Positions 25,781 to 33,811 of a DNA stretch of 39,453 nt are shown here, one piece after another. The position numbers were made by a program, and so were the translations under genes. The DNA lies in assembly GCA_964405465.1 (NCBI GenBank), contig CAYONZ010000031.1, forward strand, positions 1-39,453, written 5' to 3'. Origin of the DNA: CAYONZ01 sp964405465. Lineage in GTDB: Bacteria; Bdellovibrionota; Bdellovibrionia; Bdellovibrionales; JAMPXM01. The stretch's first letter is position 1. Every line of letters begins with the position of its first letter. The notes under the pieces are model-generated. The model did no database searches, had not been told where the DNA came from, and saw only the letters and a program-made list of their open reading frames with translations.

Positions 25781-26185
25781 ATGTCACGCATGAAAAGCCT
25801 AACAAAAATTCTATCTTTCGCACTTGTGGTCGGCAGCGCACTTGCGCCGCAAACAAGCTCTGCTCAACCCAAATCGCCAAATACAAATTCTATCGATGTT
25901 CGATGCCGAGCCACAAACGGGAGAAACAACTCCATCGTCTTTACTTTAACCAATCAGCAAGAGACCCTCACTCTCGACAGTGCCGACCCTGAATTCATGT
26001 ATCTTTCAATCTCTCATGAAACTCCAGACAGGAGCCAAGTGTACACCAACGCTCGATATGAAATCATACTCAACCGACCAAGCAAACAGGTCGCACGAAA
26101 TTTCAAGCGAAGTGACAATGAGATTGTACCCGGCCTTTCTGCCCAGTTCAAAAATCTTCGCTGTAGTCCAATCGCCAGCAAATAG
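25781..26185 (+). CDS. Small secreted protein of unknown family
   Basis: 134 residues; GGGAG lies five bases before the ATG. Signal peptide to about residue 28 (SSA-QPK). The mature domain is beta-rich and has two or three cysteines (VRCRATN, LRCSP). No family recognised. Second gene of a two-gene secreted-protein unit. The layout 'CRxxxG...F.L......Y.I.L......CSP' resembles other small beta-sandwich exported proteins, but no homology is claimed. Confidence 0.7.
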   Translation: MSRMKSLTKILSFALVVGSALAPQTSSAQPKSPNTNSIDVRCRATNGRNNSIVFTLTNQQETLTLDSADPEFMYLSISHETPDRSQVYTNARYEIILNRPSKQVARNFKRSDNEIVPGLSAQFKNLRCSPIASK

Positions 26186-26288
26186 ACGTGAGCTCCGTCA
26201 GCGATTTTTTTTGAAAATTGCGACAGATATTCGAGCAGATACAAGACATGTACTCTTCAACTTCTCAAAAGCTTTCCCGCTAAAGCTC

Positions 26289-26321
26289 AAAAAAAAGGGA
26301 TGAGTTGATACTCATCCCTTT
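26289..26321 (-). terminator. Strong Rho-independent terminator of the lipoxygenase gene
   Basis: A 12-bp perfect stem (AAAGGGATGAGT, 26294-26305, with its complement 26310-26321) and a TGAT loop. On the minus strand eight T residues follow (A-run 26289-26296 on plus). It also has three T residues on the plus side and so may stop transcripts of the secreted-protein pair as well. Confidence 0.85.
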
Positions 26322-26376
26322 CAAAATCGCTGACCCAAAACAGCATCAACAAAAAAGTGTGTTCAATCTGCAGAAA

Positions 26377-28560
26377 TCAAATACACACACTATTTGGTAC
26401 CATCGACGGCAACTGAAATAGATACGGCACCGCACGATTTCTATTGCGACGGCGAATTTCAACTTCAATCAATGCCAATTGATCTTGCAACTCATACTCA
26501 AGCTCATCAGCCCGCGCATCGCGAAAGTAAGACTCTCTTGGGTTGGTACGATACTGACCCAATTTATCAGATTGAATTTCACTCAAGAGGTATTCGAACG
26601 AGAAAGTATACAAAGCCACATCTAAAGGCGGATACCACTTCAGAAGGTCATTTTCGTTTTCAATGACTGTGCTCTTTTGCGGAGCCGGCTGATAAATTGT
26701 ACCTGCCACACACGGCATATAAGACATCAACGGATACTGTGCGTATCCAACAGATGCATGCTGAGGACCGGCCATGTAAATGATCTGCGACACAATCTGA
26801 GTCAAATACTCAATGTCATCAATCATGTAGGGTTGCTTTGGATTATCAGTTTTCTTAAGCCCCATCAGACCTTCGAAAGCTGCATGCTTTGGAGAAACCA
26901 TCTCATTGATCCAAGCCTGCAACTCATGATCATTCACCAAATCAGAATAGTCTCTGTAGTAGAGCTTCAAATAGCCACCGACAAACTTCTGAATGGCTTT
27001 CCAGAGCAAAGTCGTATCATCGCGAAATTCAAATTCAGGAAGCTTATCTAAACCACGCTCTTTAAAAATTCGATCGGGACTATTTTCATCCCAACGCCAA
27101 GCTAGTCGCGACTGCGCCAAAAGGTCGAGGGTGACTTCAATTGCTGGCCCCACGTTGGTCGCAACCACACCGCCGGGTACAATCAAGCTATGTCGAGCAT
27201 CGGTGTTGATGTTGATCATAAAGCGGAAATGTGGCTTCAAAAGACGATGCAAAGGATGCGCTTCAGGTAATTGGCGATTGGCCGCCAAGCCCATGGCCTC
27301 AATCAATATATGACAGTCTCCAAGGTGTGCCACCGATTCGTGATCAACGGCACATGCGACATTCACAAAAAACTTAGCAAGCTTCCATTTGAAACCATTG
27401 CTATCACCAGCATTGGCGCAATCGTTTGGCGTAAAGATCGGCGTCAATTCAGGATCATACTTTTGCTCCAGCTGAATCGCGATTGGTTGCAAGACACCCT
27501 TGCGCTCACCTTCCACAGGAGGGTAACCGGCAATAGTGTTTGAATTCCAGTAGAACAAAGCAATTGGAGCACCCAAGTAACGTTGTTCACCAAAAACTTT
27601 ATCAACCTTTGCACCACTGTGTTTTGCATAGTCCACAACATAGAGACGATTCTCAAGTGCAGCCTGTCTCAATGTTAATGACTTATCGCCAACCACAGAC
27701 TGAAGAATCTGATCAGTGATCGGAAACTTTTTCTGCAAATCGCTAAGCACTACGGCATACTTGGCATCTGCCAATTCAGCCGTCACACCACGCAAATTGG
27801 TTGTGTTAAATCCGGCCGTTTGCAGGTAACCAAAAAACCAATCCTGCATACATGGCTTTTCACCATCCAGCATCCAAGGTTTCTTCTCCATTGTTAAGAG
27901 CAAAGGCTTACGCAAAGTTTGAAATTGTTTTTCATAATCATCAACACTCTTGGCATGACGATAGTTGCGCCCCTCTTCAGTGCTTAACAACTCCTGCATC
28001 GAGTTTTTCAAAAACGCAGTCGTTCCTTCCTGATTAAAGCCGGCTAAAAGCTGACTCATTCCCGACATCATCTTTTCGAGGTCTTTAGGGAAATTACCCA
28101 TCTTTTCAAACGATTTAAAAAGACCGCCCAAACTCTCAGTAAATTTATCGAGATTGTTCATTTCTTTTTTGAAGTTAAAAAGATTGAAGTCTGAACGAAG
28201 CTCATCATAAGACTGCTTCACCTCACCAATGAGTTTTAGGTCCGGAAAATTATCGCCCAACTGCTGCTTCGCTAGCGAGCCAACAACGCTCTTGAAATTA
28301 TCAGCAATCTCTTGAGCAATCTCCACCACGCGCACACGGTAGGCTTCATCGTACTCTTCGCCCTTAGGCAAATCTGCCGAAACAGGTACACCCTCGACAT
28401 AAGTGTGCATATAGTTGTAATTTCGCTTTGCCATCGAAATTTCAAATTTTCGTTTCTCTTGCTCCTCAACACTCACATTCTGAGGGAGCGTCGGCACTGG
28501 CACTACAGGTTTTTTAATTAATATACGGTTGTCGGCAAAAAAATCTACTTTCTCGAGCAT
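26377..28560 (-). CDS. Bacterial lipoxygenase
   Basis: Start chosen at 28560 (MLEKVDFF; AGGA eight bases upstream) and not the frame's first ATG at 28674; 727 residues. Lipoxygenases are non-haem iron dioxygenases that peroxidise polyunsaturated fatty acids. Visible marks are 'RYLGAPIALFYW', the iron motif H412-x4-H417 (HLGDCH), 'HPLHRLLKPHFRFMININ', a third His (H601 in QHASVGYAQYP) and the C-terminal Ile727 that supplies its carboxylate to iron. The position four residues after H601, Asn (or His/Ser) in known enzymes, is Gly605 here. There is no signal peptide and no PLAT domain; a helical N-terminal region of about 200 residues precedes the catalytic part. Monocistronic, with a strong terminator. 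Confidence 0.92.
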   Translation of the reverse strand: MLEKVDFFADNRILIKKPVVPVPTLPQNVSVEEQEKRKFEISMAKRNYNYMHTYVEGVPVSADLPKGEEYDEAYRVRVVEIAQEIADNFKSVVGSLAKQQLGDNFPDLKLIGEVKQSYDELRSDFNLFNFKKEMNNLDKFTESLGGLFKSFEKMGNFPKDLEKMMSGMSQLLAGFNQEGTTAFLKNSMQELLSTEEGRNYRHAKSVDDYEKQFQTLRKPLLLTMEKKPWMLDGEKPCMQDWFFGYLQTAGFNTTNLRGVTAELADAKYAVVLSDLQKKFPITDQILQSVVGDKSLTLRQAALENRLYVVDYAKHSGAKVDKVFGEQRYLGAPIALFYWNSNTIAGYPPVEGERKGVLQPIAIQLEQKYDPELTPIFTPNDCANAGDSNGFKWKLAKFFVNVACAVDHESVAHLGDCHILIEAMGLAANRQLPEAHPLHRLLKPHFRFMININTDARHSLIVPGGVVATNVGPAIEVTLDLLAQSRLAWRWDENSPDRIFKERGLDKLPEFEFRDDTTLLWKAIQKFVGGYLKLYYRDYSDLVNDHELQAWINEMVSPKHAAFEGLMGLKKTDNPKQPYMIDDIEYLTQIVSQIIYMAGPQHASVGYAQYPLMSYMPCVAGTIYQPAPQKSTVIENENDLLKWYPPLDVALYTFSFEYLLSEIQSDKLGQYRTNPRESYFRDARADELEYELQDQLALIEVEIRRRNRNRAVPYLFQLPSMVPNSVCI

Positions 28561-29074
28561 AGTCCACTTCCTAAATAGAAAAACAAGAGAGCATCTCCTG
28601 TTTGGTTCATTGACTTCTTTTGTAAAAACATTTGTACCATATTGAGTTTTAACAACCCAATATTTCAATAACATTTAAATAACGATCGACTTCAGGCGAA
28701 CAAAGCAAAGTTCAAATGGATCAATACCGATAGCCATTGAGAAAAATGGGCCCATCGAAGTTAAAAATTGTCTCAGGTTTTAGTTTAGTCGGTGAACAGA
28801 TCTAAACAAAATCATGCGATAAACACGATTCATTCAATCATGATCGGCAAGTTGAAAAAAAACGATTGTGAAAACACCAGGGCTGCTTAAAAGTTCGACA
28901 CTGCTCAAAATACAGACAACCCTATGGTTTGCTTAGGCCTGTGAGCCCAACCAAGGGCTTCCTCTGCATCTGACGAGAATTATCGAGCCCCCAATCCCTC
29001 GGTCTTTCCGCGAGACCTCCTGAAAAATCGATTTCAAACATTGACTAGATCATGGGGCACCTTAAACTATTTCC
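28561..29074. other. Intergenic region between divergent lipoxygenase and fusion-protein genes
   Basis: 514 bases with no convincing gene. A short hairpin GGTCT-N7-AGACC lies near 29002-29018 and GGGCTT/AAGCCC-like pieces occur around 28945-28970, but no known riboswitch is recognised. The right end holds the promoter of the gene at 29075. Confidence 0.3.
29041..29068 (+). promoter_or_regulatory. Promoter that predicts a leaderless mRNA
   Basis: TTGACT (29041-29046) and TAAACT (29063-29068) are spaced by 16 bases. The predicted transcription start falls at or next to the ATG at 29075, and no Shine-Dalgarno precedes that ATG. The signal peptide begins right at this ATG, so the start codon itself is well supported. 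Confidence 0.4.
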
Positions 29075-31030
29075 ATGAGCAAACTAATTTCATCTCTCTT
29101 CATATTTCTTCTCAGCATCACCTCTTACGCCGAAGAATCCATTTTGGAATGGAAGATTTTGGAGGGAGAAAGATTTTCTTGGGGATCGGCTTTTCGAAGA
29201 TGCGGTGAAATCGGATTTGCATGGAGACTCCCGTCCCAAGACGATTTTCAGAAAAATAAATCGAAAACTAAAACCACGGTAATTGAAGCGACCAAATCAC
29301 CCGGCTTTTGGACCTCGACCCGAGACCCGCGCGGCGATTCGGTTGCCTTTGTGGATAAGAAATTCAAGCCCAAGGATCGACAGCTGGAACTATCCATCGC
29401 TTGTGTCCGATCCCTGCCAGCATCGACAGTGCCAGAGCAAAATCCCCTTCCGACACTTCAAGAAATTCAAGCCACTCACAGTTTTCCACTCAAGATTCAA
29501 GCCACTGGCCAAAGAGAAACACTTGAACCTAAAGTGAATGGAAAAAACCATGGCCTTGCTGGATACTACCATCCAAATGGTCAGCTCTATGGGGTCATCA
29601 ATTGGGTTGATGGAAAAAAAGAAGGCCCCTATCTTTTGCGCCGTGAAGATGGAACCTTTGAACAATACCTGAGTTACCATGAGGGAAATCCTGACGGCAT
29701 CGCAATCTGGGTCAATGCCGATGGATCAATTCAACAAGTCGCAGAGTACTCGAACGGCGAACCCAAGTGGTCACGAATTTGTCGAACTCCTGCGCGCTTT
29801 GCTGACATTCAAGAATCACCCGCAATCAATTTCGCTGTGATCAAAGACTGTGGCCTGACCGGAACCGTGGACCTTGCACGTCCGAGCTTTGATTGTGCCG
29901 TGGCCCGACTGCCAGTCGAAAAACTGATCTGCGGAAACAAAGACCTTGCCAAAGCCGACACCGAACTCTCTGAAGCCTACGAGGAAGCACTTCGCTTCAT
30001 TGATGCTAAGAAATTTTCAAACAAAACCAAATATAAGAATACCAAAAATACCCCAAACAAAAGTTCTGACGGTGGCGCTGTTGTCAGCGCCACTACAAGC
30101 AACAGTACTGACAACAGCACCGCAAGCGACAGTACCTCAAAAGCCAGAGCAGAGAAGAATTCTCTGCTCGATAGCCAGAGACAATGGCTTAAGGAAAGAG
30201 ACAAATGCCTTGCAGACAAGTCAACCAACCTGACTTCCAACATCAACTGCCTGCGTGATTCAATCAAAAAGCAGACCTTATCTTTGAATGCGCGCGCCGA
30301 AACTCAACGAAAAATTCGCATCGACGAATTTGCCAAAACAATTGCCGACCTTGAACCAAAGGACCGCTGGACCTCGAAAGATGGCAAGTTTGTCTTCTTT
30401 GATCAGGCAGCGCGTGATCTTTATGAAAATCAAGACCAAGAACTCGACAAACAGGTGCCAGCCTCAGCTTCTCCGGCGACAGATGATGATCTTCTCGTGA
30501 TGCTTAAACAAGGTGAGAAAAAATTGACCCGCACTTGCCGGGAATTCATCGATTTTCGTGAAAAAGGCTTTGAGCCTGAAATCCAAAATCAAGTGCAGAG
30601 TGATTTTACACGAAACTATCGCCAATGTGAACTTCTGCGCGTTTTGCGCCACGGAAAAAAACCTAAAAGCTCAGCCGATGACAACCACTTGCTTCTAAGA
30701 AATCTTTGGCGCGCCCTCAACGAAAAAAATCATTACCCAAATTTCAATCCTCTAGAAATGACGGAAGGTCGATTTGGTTTTTTTCAAGAGACTCCTCAAA
30801 AGAAAAATGAAGATGGATGGAGCAAGAATTCATACACGGTCATTGTCAAAGGGGATTTTAATGAGGACGGTCAAGAAGACCTGCTCGTCGAAATTGAAAC
30901 AGCAATGAAAGGCGCCTCGCGAGTTTACACACAAATTGGATATACCGTTTATTCAAAAAACACTTCTCAAACCGAATTAAATCAAATCTCAGAATGGTGC
31001 GGAGTCGAAGCCCCTTGCTTCACGAATTGA
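29075..31030 (+). CDS. Secreted multidomain protein: Lcl-like, MORN-like, LprI and calcium-loop regions
   Basis: 651 residues, signal peptide 1-19 (SYA-EES). Residues 24-112 follow the DUF1566/Lcl pattern (SWGSAFRRC, AWRLPS, FWTSTR, ACVRS). Residues 155-232 have MORN-like units (GYYHPNGQLYG, WVDGKKEGPY, GNPDGIAIW). Residues 271-402 match the LprI/DUF1311 lysozyme-inhibitor type (FDCAVARLPVEKLIC, ADTELSEAYEEAL, QRQWLKERDKC, CLRDS), split by a Ser/Thr/Asn-rich insert at about 313-362. A calcium-binding-like loop D594-x-N-x-D-G-x-x-D602 is near the C-terminus. Probably periplasmic or outer surface. A role in resisting or handling lysozyme-like enzymes is suggested only by the LprI part. It converges with the next gene. 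Confidence 0.82.
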   Translation: MSKLISSLFIFLLSITSYAEESILEWKILEGERFSWGSAFRRCGEIGFAWRLPSQDDFQKNKSKTKTTVIEATKSPGFWTSTRDPRGDSVAFVDKKFKPKDRQLELSIACVRSLPASTVPEQNPLPTLQEIQATHSFPLKIQATGQRETLEPKVNGKNHGLAGYYHPNGQLYGVINWVDGKKEGPYLLRREDGTFEQYLSYHEGNPDGIAIWVNADGSIQQVAEYSNGEPKWSRICRTPARFADIQESPAINFAVIKDCGLTGTVDLARPSFDCAVARLPVEKLICGNKDLAKADTELSEAYEEALRFIDAKKFSNKTKYKNTKNTPNKSSDGGAVVSATTSNSTDNSTASDSTSKARAEKNSLLDSQRQWLKERDKCLADKSTNLTSNINCLRDSIKKQTLSLNARAETQRKIRIDEFAKTIADLEPKDRWTSKDGKFVFFDQAARDLYENQDQELDKQVPASASPATDDDLLVMLKQGEKKLTRTCREFIDFREKGFEPEIQNQVQSDFTRNYRQCELLRVLRHGKKPKSSADDNHLLLRNLWRALNEKNHYPNFNPLEMTEGRFGFFQETPQKKNEDGWSKNSYTVIVKGDFNEDGQEDLLVEIETAMKGASRVYTQIGYTVYSKNTSQTELNQISEWCGVEAPCFTN

Positions 31031-31104
31031 GACCCCGTCGAGAGCATGAATCCATTGCAGTATCGCCTCGAGAATATTTTGATTTGCTGAAGTTCAAGTC
31101 GCGG

Positions 31105-32202
31105 TCATTTACTTAGCGAAGCTCGCAAAATCTCCGCCATCATTTCACCGACGACTCGTTCGATCTCTTCTGGCGAATTCTCGATATTTGAAGTGCGCGA
31201 CAATTCAATGATCTGCTGAAAGCTCTCTGGAAAACGCAGTAAAACTTGCTTGCCATTCGCTGAAATCTCTTTTTTTGCGAGTCGACGAAGAAGCACCTCC
31301 AATACGGCGAGATGACTTTTTGAAGCATAACTCGGTGGTTGCGCCAAATCATCGAGAACCACACCGATCGTATAGGGTAAAATCAACGCTGCAAGGCTTG
31401 GCTGCGCAGGCCCCGATTCACTTTCGTGATTAGGCTGTGTACCCATTTTTACCACAGTACCATGCCCTTCGAGTTGCAAATAGTCTGCAACGCTCTGATA
31501 GACCCTCTCCGCATTTTGGCGAAGCTGTGTCCAATGATGGCGATTGATTCCTGGGACGTGAGCCACTAAATCATGCGTGCCCAAAAGCGGAATCCTTCCA
31601 TTTCTCAAAAGGTCAGCAAATTTCAGAGTGTCATTATTTTCAAGTTCCCAGAAATTAGTTTGGTAATAGCCATTTTTAGGATCAAAACCACCAAAGACCG
31701 AATTCTTCGCCCACGATTTAACAACCACCAACTCCACACCCTCGGCCTTCGCGATCTTGCGCACGATCTCAGGAAAAATCACCAACGAGTGGAGCGAACC
31801 ATCTTTGTTGCCAGACAAGTACGGATGCACGACATCGTAAAATCCCGATGTTCTGAGCTCAAGCCGTTGACTGTCGATCGAGAACACCCGCAGGCCAAAA
31901 AGACCATTCCACTCAATCATCTGAGCTCGAAGTGAAGCCACGCGAATCGGTTGCCCGGTTGTCACATCGAAAATAAAACGGGCCAGCTCATCGTTGACCG
32001 TACCGATCTCTCTAAAAATCCCGTAGCTCGCAATCTGTGAAAAGAGCTCAACGTCGTGTTCAAATGGCGTGACCTCATTCATGGCTTCAAGCTTTCTTCG
32101 AAGAAGAAGAATCTTCTCCGAAGAAAGGGAAATTACTTTTGGCTCTTGGATATTCGGCTCGTTGAACCTAGACTTCACTTGAAACTGAGCTGTTGTGGGC
32201 AT
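31105..32202 (-). CDS. Unknown cytoplasmic protein
   Basis: 365 residues from the ATG at 32202, which has GAGAG five bases upstream; an upstream ATG at 32232 lacks this. No signal peptide, membrane helix or recognised domain. Mixed alpha/beta with conserved-looking pieces such as 'SLVIFPEIVRKIAKAEGVELVVVKSW' and 'LLGTHDLVAHVPGINRHHW' (several His that could bind metal), and a helical C-terminus. The start overlaps the 3' end of the small gene before it by 35 bases, so the two are probably translationally linked. Function unknown. Confidence 0.7.
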   Translation of the reverse strand: MPTTAQFQVKSRFNEPNIQEPKVISLSSEKILLLRRKLEAMNEVTPFEHDVELFSQIASYGIFREIGTVNDELARFIFDVTTGQPIRVASLRAQMIEWNGLFGLRVFSIDSQRLELRTSGFYDVVHPYLSGNKDGSLHSLVIFPEIVRKIAKAEGVELVVVKSWAKNSVFGGFDPKNGYYQTNFWELENNDTLKFADLLRNGRIPLLGTHDLVAHVPGINRHHWTQLRQNAERVYQSVADYLQLEGHGTVVKMGTQPNHESESGPAQPSLAALILPYTIGVVLDDLAQPPSYASKSHLAVLEVLLRRLAKKEISANGKQVLLRFPESFQQIIELSRTSNIENSPEEIERVVGEMMAEILRASLSK

Positions 32203-32479
32203 AAAGACTCTCGTCGTAAAAGTGTTGTGCATTTTGGCTCAATTCAGACGACGCCAAAGAAACCGGCGAAGCATTGAAGTTGCGTGCTTTGCAACTTGCA
32301 GGCACTTGAATCCAAGTTCTTTCAATGGATTGCAGTGAAACTAAATTCAGTTTCTGTATGCTTTCGTTTAATAGGTTTCGGCCAATTTCGTGAGCGGGCT
32401 TGCCTGTATCGCCAGATCCTGCCGATACGGCCACACTTAATGCTCCCAATACAATACGTGCTCCGGTCTTATCGATCAT
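32168..32479 (-). CDS. Small unknown protein upstream of and overlapping the 365-residue gene
   Basis: 103 residues with an excellent Shine-Dalgarno (AGGAG, seven bases before the ATG). A weak hydrophobic stretch near the N-terminus (ARIVLGALSVAVSAGSG) is not a convincing signal peptide. The rest is polar, rich in Ser, Asn and Gln, with one Cys. No family recognised. The ribosome site and overlap with the next gene support that it is real. The two genes overlap in different frames, so one of the termini may have evolved recently. Confidence 0.6.
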   Translation of the reverse strand: MIDKTGARIVLGALSVAVSAGSGDTGKPAHEIGRNLLNESIQKLNLVSLQSIERTWIQVPASCKARNFNASPVSLASSELSQNAQHFYDESLYAHNSSVSSEV

Positions 32480-32873
32480 TTCTCTACTCCTTTGTTGGTC
32501 CCACCTGATTGTGAGATGTTGCTAAACTGCCATTACTCTTCGCATATAAAAAGAAACATTACAGAAATATATGTTTCCTTTTTCGAAACATGAACACGTA
32601 CATTCCAACAAGTTTTCTCAATGTGAAATTTTCCAAACACATCATTCAGAAAGGATAACGACGGCGTTGCTCTGGCCCATTGACTCATTTAAATTTATCA
32701 ATGCATGCAAATAATGAATTATGAGTCGGCACGCATTTCAGCTAAAGGTGCGCGGTACATGCATTGTCCCTGCTCCATCTGGGAATTGGCACGTACCTGT
32801 GCCTATGTAAAATCCAAGAAATTGGGCAGGGCAAAGCATGTGAGAAATATTCTACAAAAAGTAAGGAGCAAAC
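32480..32873. other. Divergent intergenic region with three GAAACAT copies
   Basis: 394 bases. GAAACAT at 32553-32559 and its complement ATGTTTC at 32571-32577 form an inverted repeat, and a third copy GAAACAT lies at 32585-32591. The area is AT-rich and lies upstream of the minus-strand gene pair, so it could be an operator. A 94-codon plus-strand frame (32705-32989) overlaps the next gene and has no ribosome site; it is not called. Confidence 0.35.
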
Positions 32874-33203
32874 ATGAACCTAACAATCCCAACCCTACCC
32901 ACGACACAGAACTCTTTGGCAAAAATGCGACGAATCACCGCTCTCTCCATTGCAACTCTCGGAATTGCAATTGTGGCCACCATGAGTGAAAAAGGTCTCG
33001 CCGCAAACTATGACTACGAAATTCCTAAAGGCACAGGCCACGAAAGGTTGGGCAAGTACTGTTGCCCAGTAGAGGGAGTCTATCGCTGTGGGACGAAGAT
33101 TGAATGTGATTTGCCTCCGGTCCCACATACCGCTGCATGCCCAGAGCCCCTAAATCTCTACTGCCACAATGCCCACGGCGAATCGATCTGCTTTTGTCGC
33201 TGA
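32874..33203 (+). CDS. Small secreted cysteine-rich protein
   Basis: 109 residues; AGGAG lies five bases before the ATG. A long N-terminal export sequence with a hydrophobic core 'ITALSIATLGIAIVATM' ends near 'GLAA-NYD'. The mature part of about 65 residues has eight cysteines (YCCP, YRCG, IECD, AACP, LYCH, SICFC), enough for four disulfides, plus several prolines. No family recognised; the pattern is that of a compact disulfide-stapled exported protein, such as a toxin-like or inhibitor-like mini-protein. It converges with another secreted-protein gene across a large hairpin. Confidence 0.75.
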   Translation: MNLTIPTLPTTQNSLAKMRRITALSIATLGIAIVATMSEKGLAANYDYEIPKGTGHERLGKYCCPVEGVYRCGTKIECDLPPVPHTAACPEPLNLYCHNAHGESICFCR

Positions 33204-33215
33204 ATTGAATCAAAG

Positions 33216-33265
33216 CAAAACCTGCAGGAGCTTGAACAAACATCTTGAAGCTCCAGCAGGTTTTG
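33216..33265. terminator. Bidirectional terminator between convergent secreted-protein genes
   Basis: An 18-bp stem with one mismatch (arms 33216-33233 and 33248-33265), starting CAAAACCTGC and ending GCAGGTTTTG, with a 14-base loop. The T-run and A-run on the two sides let it work for both strands. Confidence 0.8.
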
Positions 33266-33299
33266 GTTGATTCCACATTTAATTGAACTCACACGCAGG

Positions 33300-33671
33300 C
33301 TACAGACCAGCAAGCTTGCAAGAAATCCCGCGTGGTGCTTGATCTTCAAAACGGATAAAGCCATCAAACTGAAATCCATTTCCTCTGGCACATCTTGTGT
33401 ATGCAAGTCCTGATTCTTGATGCAGCTCAATCTTGTAATTGGCACTTTGATAATTTTTTTGCGTCCAACGAAAACAACCCTTAGTGGTTTCAATCTGCTG
33501 GAACCTGACAATTGTCGACTTGCCTCTAGATGTAAGGGTTGCGAGCCCTGCCCCAGGAACGTCCTCACGGATCTTCAACTTTTCACTTGAACCAGACACC
33601 TCACATACTAAAGCCAAGGCATGCGAAGGCAAGGCCATTAAAACCCCAATTAGAATCACTAACTCTTTCAT
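33300..33671 (-). CDS. Small secreted protein of unknown family
   Basis: Start chosen at 33671 (MKELVILIG) because it gives a clean signal peptide (cleavage near 'SHALA-LVC'); the frame's first ATG at 33692 adds an acidic n-region. AAGGA is about ten bases upstream. 123 residues; the mature part is beta-rich with four cysteines (VCEVS, GCFRW, RCARG, SCKL). No family recognised. It is divergent from the LysR-type regulator gene and shares its 140-base upstream region, so it is a likely regulatory target. Confidence 0.72.
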   Translation of the reverse strand: MKELVILIGVLMALPSHALALVCEVSGSSEKLKIREDVPGAGLATLTSRGKSTIVRFQQIETTKGCFRWTQKNYQSANYKIELHQESGLAYTRCARGNGFQFDGFIRFEDQAPRGISCKLAGL

Positions 33672-33771
33672 AACCGATTTTTCCTTTTCCATATCTCTTT
33701 CGAATTAATTTCTGAAACAGCAAAAGCGCTGCTTGGATGTCACGAGTAGGCTATTTCGCGAAATTTGTGAA

Positions 33772-33794
33772 ATTGATTGTTTTAATAGATCAAT
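33772..33794. promoter_or_regulatory. LysR-type operator, ATTGAT-N11-ATCAAT
   Basis: A 6-bp inverted repeat with an 11-base spacer, the T-N11-A form typical of LysR binding sites, between the LysR start (33812) and the divergent secreted-protein start (33671). It ends 18 bases before the LysR start codon, suited to autoregulation. Confidence 0.55.
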
Positions 33795-33811
33795 CGATTA
33801 ATCTTATAGAT

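Noticed and set aside
26014..26244. Minus-strand frame opposite the second small secreted protein
   Set aside because: Shadow of the plus-strand gene, which has a signal peptide and a good ribosome site.
29002..29018. GGTCT/AGACC hairpin ahead of the fusion-protein gene, considered as a riboswitch
   Set aside because: Isolated 5-bp stem, no conserved riboswitch core recognised, and it lies upstream of the predicted transcription start.
32705..32989. 94-codon plus-strand frame overlapping the cysteine-rich gene
   Set aside because: No ribosome site and it overlaps a gene with a strong one in another frame.
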